From Glandiceps talaboti (lineage: Eukaryota > Hemichordata > Enteropneusta > Spengelidae), in the NCBI RefSeq assembly GCF_964340395.1, contig NC_135566.1, positions 21,216,584 to 21,280,583 on the forward strand: a DNA stretch of 64,000 bases, given 5' to 3'. Both the position numbers and the translations under genes were made by a program. The notes beneath the pieces were generated by a model. It saw nothing but the letters and a program-made list of their open reading frames with translations. It was not told the DNA's origin and did no database searches. This document shows, in pieces, positions 59,511 to 64,000 of this stretch. Each line of letters begins with the position of its first letter. The first letter of the stretch is position 1.

Positions 59511-61217
59511 TGTCTGTTGGTCTGTGTCATCATTTTCTTAAAAACGGCTGGCTCAATTATACTGAAATTTGGTACACACAATGTTTGGGGTAATGGCTAG
59601 ACCTGATTAGTTTTTGACAAGATCTAGCTGTTCATGTTACATGTAATTAGAGAAATTTGCATATCAATGAAATCAACTAATTAAGCAATATCTCAAGACT
59701 GCATACTTCAATTTGAATATAATTTGGAATATTCGTTAAACATAACAAAGGGTATTTGTCTATTTGTTGATGTACCTTACAGCGTTAATGAATAATTTGC
59801 ATAATTACTTATTTTGGTAATTAGACTATATCTGAAGAAGCCATACTTCAATTTCAATATAATTCAGTACATATGTTAACTATAACAAATTGCATATGTC
59901 CTATAAAGTTTGTTGATGGTACCTTACAGTGTTAATGAATAATTTGCATAATTAATCATTTTCGGTAATTAGGCTATATCTTTCAATTTCAATACAATTC
60001 TGTCCATACGTTAACCATAACAAATCGTATATGTCCTATAAAATTTGTTGATGTACCTTACAGTGTTAATGACTAATTTGCATAATTAATGAGTTTCTGT
60101 AATTAGGCTATATCTTAAGACTGCATACTTCAATTTCAACTAGGCTGTATCTTAAAAATTAAAGTTTCAAATTTCATATAATATTATAATATGTTACATA
60201 TATCAACCATAATAATACATACCTGTCCTATGAACTTTGTTACAACTGTTACCTTTAATGAGTAATTTGCATAATTAGTAATTCCCTTACGGGAGGCATT
60301 CGGTTTAAATCTGGTTTTTTCTTCAAATATTTGGCTTTGTTGTGACTGACAGCTAAAGTTTAATCTTTTGTTACAGATCCTATCCAAGATAGTTATGAAG
60401 ACACCTGTTTGATGTATAATCAAAATTTACAAATGTATTTAGAACTGATTGGTCGCCATGGCAATAGATTTAATATTATAGTGGCTTCTCACAATGAAGA
60501 CAGTATTTCCCTTGCTATTCAAAAGTAAGTATGTGCCAATTGTTAACAAAGGCAAGCCTACATTTCTTCATCCTTAAAGAACCAGAAAATTCTACATTGT
60601 GAGACTTTGAAAACTGATGGCTTAGAAGAGGACTTCTGTACACTATGGTGAAGCATTCTGGGAAAACAGCATTGTTTGCATTTAGGGTCTCTTCAATTTG
60701 TTTGTAATGCATTTTTGACCTATGAGGGTGAGTGTACTAGATAAATGGATATTGTAAACTTGGATATTTTCACTATGACACAGAATAGTTATAAGTTTTA
60801 GACTGTTCATATTTTCAGAAATTCAAGAGTATATTTACTGCTTTGTTAATCCATGTACATCAGAGTAATATGCTCTAGCTCACAAGAATGGTATTTACAT
60901 AATAATAAAATATACTAGGGATCAGACTACAAATTCATAAGGCCGTTACACATCTTTCCTTCACTGCACTCTTGGACTACTATAATATTTTGTTTCACTA
61001 ACTTTGTGTGAATTATATTTTAATTTTAATTTTGCCAAAATCTGGCTTCACTTGCTTCATATTGTATACCTTTCACCTCCCAACAATTAAGAGAGATTAA
61101 ACCTGTTTATTGACGCTTTACTTTTCAGAATGCAAGAACTTGGTATAGGACAGAGAGATGGCACAGTAGTCTTTGGTCAGCTGCTGGGTATGTGTGACCA
61201 GGTATCCTATGTATTAG
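28669..61217 (+). CDS. PRODH: Proline dehydrogenase, mitochondrial (9 exons, C-terminal exon(s) beyond window)
   Basis: Oxidises L-proline to pyrroline-5-carboxylate using FAD on the matrix face of the inner mitochondrial membrane, the first step of proline catabolism. Exons: 28669-29073, 34447-34640, 36038-36278, 43066-43176, 43929-44009, 48127-48273, 55326-55455, 60377-60524, 61129-61217. All junction phases agree. They give about 515 residues, and human PRODH is about 600. Landmarks: STKDILRSLVVLKLCSYDFL (exon 1), TFYGQFVAGED (exon 2), MLIDAEYTYL (exon 6), GVKLVRGAYIERERSRA with the conserved RGAY (exon 7), VASHNED (exon 8), FGQLLGMCDQVSYVLG (exon 9). The N terminus is poor in acidic residues, as expected of a transit peptide. 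The reading frame is intact, so the gene looks functional. Introns are mostly tandem repeats and transposons. PRODH rather than PRODH2 is judged from overall pattern only. Confidence 0.93.
29375..29870. repeat. Inverted pair of dispersed repeats in PRODH intron 1
   Basis: Copy at 29,460-29,560 (minus) faces a copy at about 29,700-29,870 (plus). Shared blocks include GGTGGTGGCACTAGCCGTTC and AGTGAGGGCGGGCTACTGAC. The plus copy has an extra 50-bp palindrome inserted in or grown from its middle. Confidence 0.8.
29771..29820. repeat. 50-bp perfect palindrome
   Basis: Begins CTCACTGGAACGGCTACTGC and reads identically on both strands, with its centre at CACCGCGGTG and no spacer. Confidence 0.95.
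29968..32190 (+). pseudogene. Polinton protein-primed DNA polymerase B, broken
   Basis: Successive frames carry family landmarks in order: a CYDD start block, RVRDHCHITGKYRGSAH and IPVIFHNLKGYESHF (exonuclease region), DYHDLYLKTDVLSLTDVF, YLDANNLYGWAM (polymerase motif A region) at 31,026-31,061, a KHR block, then the LF-xxx-S-LMYE catalytic region near 31,745, where the expected DTDS reads ETYS. A C-terminal block ending LAYGH closes it at 32,190. Stops at about 30,460, 30,896, 31,494 and 31,634 separate the pieces. The catalytic change and the stops mean it is inactive. Confidence 0.87.
32265..32855 (-). pseudogene. Polinton structural (penton/minor-capsid-like) protein, broken
   Basis: Two minus-strand pieces (32,619-32,855, then 32,265-32,600). 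The first starts MKLYINKETNDITISF. The second has the block FAKILGFEERE followed by YVVYCDIIDTP, a pattern I associate with the penton-like Polinton/adintovirus protein. A frame break separates them near 32,610. The precise family needs a profile search. Confidence 0.6.
32881..33388 (+). pseudogene. Unrecognised Polinton-associated ORF, broken
   Basis: Starts MPSKFRLGMTPQGYALSDL at about 32,881, stops at about 33,008, and resumes as a long frame through LVDLNDIDDTIEEY and RVPYLLLYNGNDQTFSL to 33,388. Position and strand suggest a Polinton gene. I do not recognise the family. Confidence 0.5.
33548..33950 (+). pseudogene. Retroviral-type (rve) integrase, N-terminal remnant
   Basis: Opens MDQYLQDLYYNSDLAYSG. 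After a stop it continues with KQWLEQQEVYTM, then WQADIVEM and ILTVIDVLSKYAWMVPLKSK, which carry the first two acidic positions of the D,D,E core. It breaks off before the Glu. A typical Polinton integrase, truncated. Confidence 0.82.
34447..34640 (+). CDS. PRODH: PRODH exon 2
   Basis: Acceptor CTCTTTACAG|ACTATG, donor GAAGG|GTAATG. Encodes LSQKILGKQL and TFYGQFVAGED. A second, upstream acceptor copy ends at 34,403, and its use would be out of frame. Confidence 0.9.
34641..35105 (+). other. PRODH intron 2, unique part; nothing recognised
   Basis: AT-rich intronic sequence without repeats or coding signal. Confidence 0.6.
35110..35645. repeat. Minisatellite of TTTGGACGTAGCTGAGTTTA with an inverted first unit
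   Basis: Units of about 26-32 bp, alternating versions with GTACATGTA and GTACATTGTAGC inserts. At 35,136-35,165 one unit is in reverse orientation, making a hairpin with the first direct unit. Confidence 0.92.
35710..35985 (+). repeat. Diverged dispersed repeat, copy B
   Basis: Counterpart of 5,320-5,580 in PRODH intron 2. Ends near GTACATGCCACTTTA, equivalent to GTGCCACTTTA in copy A. Confidence 0.55.
36038..36278 (+). CDS. PRODH: PRODH exon 3
   Basis: The acceptor GTTTCAG|TTTTAC completes the split Gly codon from exon 2. A nearer TATAG|ATG would be out of phase. Encodes DARYDKNADVMIECV and the strand LLMQVRLSALVKPELL, the position of 'AIKLTALGRP' in other PRODH. Donor TTTTG|GTATGT. Confidence 0.87.
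36537..42978 (+). repeat. 41-bp minisatellite, about 157 copies, filling PRODH intron 3
   Basis: The unit begins TGACACTAAAACACCACTC and continues ATCCATAATGACCACTACAG. Length is strictly 41 bp. Variation is confined to a few sites: ACCCAT/ATCCAT/ATCAAT/ATTCAT, CTACAG/CTATAG/CTGCAG and AGTTTG/AGTATG. No long open frame. It takes up about 6.4 of the 6.8 kb of the intron. Confidence 0.97.
43066..43176 (+). CDS. PRODH: PRODH exon 4
   Basis: Acceptor TTTTCAG|GTAAAA, 88 bp after the 41-bp array ends. 37 codons. The donor TTATTG|GTAGGT keeps phase with exon 5; a GTATTT four bases on would not. The sequence is poorly conserved in the family. Confidence 0.72.
43181..43928 (+). other. PRODH intron 4; nothing recognised
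   Basis: AT-rich unique intron, one of the few PRODH introns in the window without a tandem array. Confidence 0.7.
43929..44009 (+). CDS. PRODH: PRODH exon 5
   Basis: Acceptor TGTTTCAG|GATGTG, donor CACAG|GTATGA. 27 codons, phase 0, ending LQRLDRIAQ, the helix before the DAE strand. Confidence 0.8.
44020..45476 (+). repeat. 21-bp minisatellite, left part of PRODH intron 5
   Basis: The unit is near TATGGGCATGTGTATACCTC plus A or G. It starts within 20 bp of the exon 5 donor. The 21-bp length keeps all frames open on both strands for over 1 kb, which is not coding. Confidence 0.95.
45479..45997. mobile_element. MITE-like insertion splitting the intron 5 array (TA target site)
   Basis: The ends are imperfect inverted repeats of about 35 bp (left GTCTATCTGCTAGACCTT, right its partner ending AAGGTC-like...GCAAGAC). 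They are flanked by TA on each side (45,477-45,478 and 45,998-45,999). Inside is a perfect 19-bp inverted repeat, TGCTAGACCTTGGATGTTC, with its complement ending at about 45,572. No ORF. A Tc1/mariner-type target site is inferred. Confidence 0.65.
46000..48028 (+). repeat. 26-bp minisatellite, right part of PRODH intron 5
   Basis: Unit GTATGGACAGTGCAGGTATA plus TACCTC/TACCTT. About 75 copies, some shortened by TA deletions or lengthened by ATGTAC. It grades out of the 21-bp array (GGGCAGTAGGTG units at both sides of the MITE), so the two arrays are one expanded family. Each unit contains CAG|GTATAT, a donor-like string. Confidence 0.95.
48127..48273 (+). CDS. PRODH: PRODH exon 6
   Basis: Acceptor ATTACAG|TATTCC, donor CTTAAG|GTGAGT. 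Encodes MLIDAEYTYLNPA and IWNTYQNYLK, equivalent to the 'DAEQTYFQPA...NTYQCYLK' block of PRODH. Confidence 0.92.
48376..48455. repeat. Short tandem duplication
   Basis: Two copies of GGCAGCCCATCTACCATGG plus trailing GTTTACACAC, in PRODH intron 6. Confidence 0.85.
48598..48755. repeat. 51-bp tandem triplication
   Basis: Three near-identical copies containing TTCCTGCATCAAAAGTGCAT and TGTTGGCTAGGTCAAAC. Confidence 0.92.
48972..49245 (-). mobile_element. tRNA-derived SINE with conserved central domain
   Basis: Read on the minus strand. The tRNA-like head has an A box (TGGTCGAGTGGTTA) and a B box (GGTTCGAACCC). A central block GTTTCCTCCGGGTACTCCGG follows, then a tail AATAAAGATTATTATTATTA. The central block resembles conserved cores shared by SINEs of many invertebrates, though which named superfamily I cannot say. 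Inserted in PRODH intron 6. Confidence 0.85.
49262..49770. repeat. 34-bp minisatellite, about 14 copies
   Basis: The unit begins TATGAATAGTTATGTGCCCA and ends GTGTCTGCCAGGTT. A variant with TATATGCCCTTAG occurs four times. Confidence 0.93.
49771..50447 (+). other. PRODH intron 6, unique part; nothing recognised
   Basis: AT-rich sequence with short loose repeats of CCAGTT/TCTAGTTATGG. No gene signal. Confidence 0.5.
50450..52590 (+). mobile_element. Tigger/pogo-type DNA transposon, complete ends, dead transposase
   Basis: Terminal inverted repeats CAGTAAAACTCCAATTATCC at 50,450 and the complement ending at 52,590, flanked by TA on both sides (50,448-50,449 and 52,591-52,592). Length 2,141 bp. 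It contains a broken pogo-family transposase on the plus strand. Inserted in PRODH intron 6. Intact ends suggest a relatively recent copy or a mobilisable non-autonomous one. Confidence 0.93.
51219..52331 (+). pseudogene. Tigger/pogo transposase, interrupted
   Basis: Start at MSKRKHTVLDLDTKLSII with an N-terminal helix-turn-helix of the psq/CENP-B type (51,219-51,400). The DDE_1 domain follows in other frames. IYNADESGLQWKLLP holds the first Asp, LLTLDNAPAHPD the second, and LLQPMDQGIL the third. Breaks: a stop at 51,510, a frame change at about 51,640, a TAG at 52,125, and a short C terminus ending at 52,331. All three catalytic Asp codons persist, but no continuous protein can be made. Confidence 0.9.
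52711..54490 (+). repeat. 32-bp minisatellite, about 55 copies
   Basis: Unit AATAGACAAACAACCAATCA plus GGAGCAAGGAAT. Polymorphic sites are CAACC/CAGCC/CAATC, CAATC/CAGTC and AAGGAAT/AAGGGAT/CAGGGAT. A block of ten units (320 bp) near 53,550 recurs near 53,870, and part recurs again near 54,280, showing higher-order duplication. In PRODH intron 6. Confidence 0.95.
54590..55075 (+). mobile_element. tRNA-derived SINE with tandemly duplicated head
   Basis: A 70-bp tRNA-like head (TAGCATAATGGTTAGTTCAC as A-box region, CACGGGTTCCAATCC as B box) occurs twice, at about 54,597 and 54,667. A tRNA-unrelated body follows to about 55,075, ending in CCCAGCACAAAAATT repeats. It lies about 250 bp upstream of PRODH exon 7. 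The tRNA source is unclear. Confidence 0.7.
55326..55455 (+). CDS. PRODH: PRODH exon 7 (substrate/FAD barrel strand)
   Basis: Acceptor CTACAG|GCTGCC, donor GAAG|GTCAGT. Contains GFGVKLVRGAYIERERSRA, the strongest PRODH signature in the window. Confidence 0.95.
55640..55860. repeat. Imperfect tandem repeat, four units
   Basis: Units with TATACCCTAGCTAGGCGGAG, GACATGTAGACAGGTAC and AACCACCCATG. About 50-70 bp each, in PRODH intron 7. Confidence 0.8.
55974..58433. other. PRODH intron 7 segment bounded by short inverted ends
   Basis: AGCTCCGCTG at 55,974 and CAGCGGAGCT at 58,424-58,433 form a 10-bp inverted pair next to T- and A-runs. They may mark a transposon of about 2.5 kb, or be chance. 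No transposase was recognised inside; the open frames have no family match that I know. Confidence 0.3.
57409..57950. mobile_element. Non-coding element with long imperfect terminal inverted repeats
   Basis: TGTATTAATCGCC at 57,409 pairs with GGCGATTAATACA ending at 57,950. Inner blocks CAGCCATACGTTACAGTGGT (57,472) and its complement (about 57,864-57,885) extend the arms to about 80 bp. No ORF and no clear target duplication. MITE-like. Confidence 0.65.
58878..59640 (+). repeat. Dispersed repeat headed by a GC-rich hairpin, copy 1
   Basis: Begins TAGTCCCTGTCGGACGAAGA, then CCGTCCGT runs and CAAACTTGGTACAGGGGCAA. An internal segment of about 180 bp (CCATAACTCAGACATGCTT...) is repeated two to three times. 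It contains (GT)n at 59,446-59,509. The same element recurs at 63,672. Confidence 0.85.
59446..59509. repeat. (GT)n microsatellite
   Basis: About 32 uninterrupted dinucleotides inside the hairpin-headed repeat. Confidence 0.95.
59640..60290. repeat. Degenerate tandem repeat of about 140-165 bp
   Basis: Four diverged units sharing AATTTGCATAATTA, AATTAGGCTATATCT, CATACTTCAATTTCAATATA and GTTAACCATAACAAAT. Confidence 0.75.
60377..60524 (+). CDS. PRODH: PRODH exon 8
   Basis: The acceptor GTTACAG|ATCC completes the Asp codon of GYEDPIQ. The donor is CAAAA|GTAAGT. Encodes FNIIVASHNEDSISLAI. Confidence 0.93.
61129..61217 (+). CDS. PRODH: PRODH exon 9
   Basis: Acceptor CTTTTCAG|AATGC, donor TATTAG|GTAAGT. 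Encodes QELGIGQRDGTVVFGQLLGM and CDQVSYVL. Its last 40 bp and the donor recur in the following minisatellite. Confidence 0.93.
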
Positions 61218-63302
61218 GTAAGTATAGTACTCAGCTACTTGGTAAGTGTGACTAGGTATCCTATGTATAGGCAAGTATAGTACTCAGCTACTTGGTAAGT
61301 GTGACTAGGTATCCTATGTATAGGTAAGTATAGTACTCAGCTACTTGGTAAGTGTGACTAGGTATCCTATGCATTAGGTAAGTATAGTACTCAGCTACTT
61401 GGTAAGTGTGACTAGGTATCCTATGTATTAGGTAAGTATAGTACTACTTGGTAAGTGTGACTGGGTATCCTATGCATTAGGTAAGTATAGTACTCAGCTA
61501 CTTGGTAAGTGTGACTAGGTATCCTATGTATAGGTAAGTATAGTACTCAGCTACTTGGTAAGTGTGACCAGGTATCCTATGTATAGGTAAGTATAGTACT
61601 CAGCTACTTGGTAAGTGTGACTAGGTATCCTATGTATTAGGTAAGTATAGTACTCAGCTACTTGGTAAGTGTGACTAGGTATCCTATGTATAGGTATGTA
61701 TAGTACTCAGCTACTTGGTAAGTGTGACTAGGTATCCTATGTATTAGGTAAGTATAGTACTCAGCTACTTGGTAAGTGTGACCAGGTATCCCATGTATAG
61801 GCAAGTATAGTACTCGGCTACTTGGTAAGTGTGACTAGGTATCCTATGTATTAGGTAAGTATAGTACTCAGCTACTTGGTAAGTGTGACCAGGTATCCCA
61901 TGTATAGGCAAGTATAGTACTCAGCTACTTGGTAAGTGTGACTAGGTATCCTATGTATAGGTAAGTATAGTACTCAGCTACTTGGTAAGTGTGACCAGGT
62001 ATCCTATGTATAGGTAAGTATAGTACTCAGCTACTTGGTTAGTGTGACTAGGTATCCTATGTATAGGTAAGTATAGTACTCAGCTACTTGGTAAGTGTGA
62101 CTAGGTATCCTATGTATTAGTTAAGTATAGTACTCAGCTACTTGGTAAGTGTGACCAGGTATCCTATGTATTAGGTAAGTATAGTACTCAGCTACTTGGT
62201 AAGTGTGACTGGGTATCCTATGTATTAGTTAAGTATAGTACTCAGCTACTTGGTAAGTGTGACTAGGTATCCTATGTATAGGTAAGTATAGTACTCAGCT
62301 ACTTGGTAAGTGTGACTAGGTATCCTATGTATAGGTAAGTATAGTACTCAGCTACTTGGTAAGTGTGACTAGGTATCCTATGTATAGGTAAGTATAGTAC
62401 TCAGCTACTTGGTAAGTGTGACTAGGTATCCTATGTATTAGGTAAGTATAGTACTCAGCTACTTGGTAAGTGTGACTGGGTATCCTATGTATTAGTTAAG
62501 TATAGTACTCAGCTACTTGGTAAGTGTGACTAGGTATCCTATGTATAGGTAAGTATAGTACTCAGCTACTTGGTAAGTGTGACCAGGTATCCTATGTATT
62601 AGGTAAGTATAGTACTCAGCTACTTGGTAAGTGTGACCAGGTATCCTATGTATTAGGTAAGTATAGTACTCAGCTACTTGGTAAGTGTGACCAGGTATCC
62701 TATGTATTAGGTAAGTATAGTACTCAGCTACTTGGTAAGTGTGACTAGGTATCCTATGTATAGGTATGTATAGTACTCAGCTACTTGGTAAGTGTGACTA
62801 GGTATCCTATGCATTAGTTAAGTATAGTACTCAGCTACTTGGTAAGTGTGACTGGGTATCCTATGCATTAGGTAAGTATAGTACTCAGCTACTTGGTAAG
62901 TGTGACTAGGTATCCTATGTATAGGTAAGTATAGTACTCGGCTACTTGGTAAGCGTGACTAGGTATCCTATGTATAGGTATGTATAGTACTCAGCTACTT
63001 GGTAAATGTGACCAGGTATCCTATGTATAGGTAAGTATAGTACTCAGCTACTTGGTAAGTGTGACTAGGTATCCTATGTATAGGCAAGTATAGTACTCAG
63101 CTACTTGGTAAGTGTGACTAGGTATCCTATGCATAGTTAAGTATAGTACTCAGCTACTTGGTAAGTGTGACTAGGTATCCTATGCATTAGTTAAGTATAG
63201 TACTCAGCTACTTGGTAAGTGTGACTAGGTATCCTATGTATAGGTAAGTATAGTACTCAGCTACTTGGTAAGTGTGACTAGGTATCCTATGCATTAGGTA
63301 AG
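61178..63302 (+). repeat. 53-54-bp minisatellite seeded by the end of PRODH exon 9 and its splice donor
   Basis: Unit: GTAAGTATAGTACTCAGCTA, CTTGGTAAGTGTGACTAG, GTATCCTATGTA(T)TAG. About 39 copies follow exon 9 without a gap. The exon end (TCAGCTGCTGGGTATGTGTG, then ACCAGGTATCCTATGTATTAG|GTAAGTATAGTACTCAGC) is unit zero. Intronic units have acquired stops (TAA, TAG). Each keeps a perfect-looking TAG|GTAAGT and gains a second donor-like TTG|GTAAGT. Confidence 0.95.
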
Positions 63303-63359
63303 TGCTGCAAACAACAAGCACATTCATTTAGAACAGTTCTGATTTGTTGTAATGTAGTA

Positions 63360-63668
63360 TAAAGAGATGTGATGTGATTTGTGATGTGATGTGATGTAAT
63401 GTAATGTGATGAAATGCGATGTGATGTGGTGTGATGTGATGTGATTTGTGATGTGATGTGATATGATGTGATGTGATTTGTGATGTGATGTAATGTAATG
63501 TGGTATGATGAAATGCAATGATGCGATGTGATGTGATGTGTGATGTGATTCGATTTGTGATGTGATGTGCTGTGATGTGATTCAATTTGTGATGTGATGT
63601 GGAGTGATGTGATTCGATTTGTGATGTGATGTGGTGTGATGTGATGTGATATGATGTGATGTGATTAT
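63360..63668. repeat. (GTGAT)n-type simple repeat
   Basis: About 300 bp of GTGAT/GTGATTT/GTAAT units with drift. His/Ser/Ile-rich minus-strand frames are artefacts. Confidence 0.93.
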
Positions 63669-63671
63669 ATA

Positions 63672-64000
63672 GTCCCCGCCGGACGAAGTCCGGGACGGGG
63701 ACTTATGGATTGGGTTCCGTCTGTCCGTCCGTCCGTCCGTCCGCAGCCGTTTCTTGGAGATGCCTGGACTGATTTTTTTCAAACTTGGTACAGGGGCAAC
63801 ATACAATGGCATACATATGCACGTCAATTTGTTTCATGATACAATCCAATATGGCCGCCTAGCAGCCATTTTGTTTGCAAATTTTCCCCGTCTAAAGCCA
63901 TAAATAACTCAGACATGCTTGAACAGATCTCATTCAAAGTTGGTATTAGGACAGTGTTCTATTGCATACATGTGCATATTCATTGTTGTCATGATACGAT
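63672..64000 (+). repeat. Dispersed hairpin-headed repeat, copy 2 (runs off window)
   Basis: Begins TAGTCCCCGCCGGACGAAGT and folds with CCGGGACGGGGACTTA. Then CCGTCCGT runs and the same body as 58,878. Direct orientation relative to copy 1. Confidence 0.88.

Noticed and set aside
63324-63827. His/Ser/Ile-rich minus-strand frames
   Set aside because: Simple GTGAT repeat, then antisense of the hairpin-headed dispersed repeat.

Overview
This is nuclear DNA of an animal, probably a marine invertebrate. The evidence is GT-AG introns, a mitochondrial proline dehydrogenase gene spread over more than 32 kb, a group III secreted phospholipase A2, an SH3BGR-family gene, and a mixed load of LINE, SINE, Tigger and Polinton remnants. 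I cannot name the species. By my rough tally, tandem repeats make up about 40% of the window.

Layout. 1-2446 (minus): three exons of a PLA2G3-like gene that runs off the left edge. 2.6-3.2 kb: a dead LINE fragment. 6.6-10.5 kb (plus): an SH3BGR-like gene whose acidic tail carries 12 copies of a 23-residue repeat; its first exon was not found. 10.7-22.9 kb: no host gene seen, only minisatellites, paired dispersed repeats and LINE fragments. 23,059-27,373: a 4.3-kb foldback transposon with a 9-bp target duplication. Its two opposed arms are built of 155-bp units, each made of five 31-bp modules. 28,669-61,217 (plus): nine exons of PRODH; the C-terminal exon(s) lie beyond the window. PRODH intron 1 holds a decayed Polinton. 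Introns 3 and 5 are almost entirely minisatellite. Intron 6 holds a SINE, a dead Tigger/pogo element, two more minisatellites and a tRNA-headed SINE.

The most unusual theme is minisatellites that look seeded from splice junctions. After PRODH exon 9, about 39 units of 53-54 bp copy the 3' end of the exon plus its 5' splice site. Before the second SH3BGR exon, a 37-bp array repeats a sequence resembling the real 3' splice site. PRODH exon 2 has a duplicated acceptor. The foldback element is the second highlight.

The three host genes show no functional link: a secreted lipase, a thioredoxin-fold adaptor with an acidic tail, and a mitochondrial proline catabolic enzyme. All exon limits come from reading frame, splice signals and remembered family patterns. 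No alignment was run.
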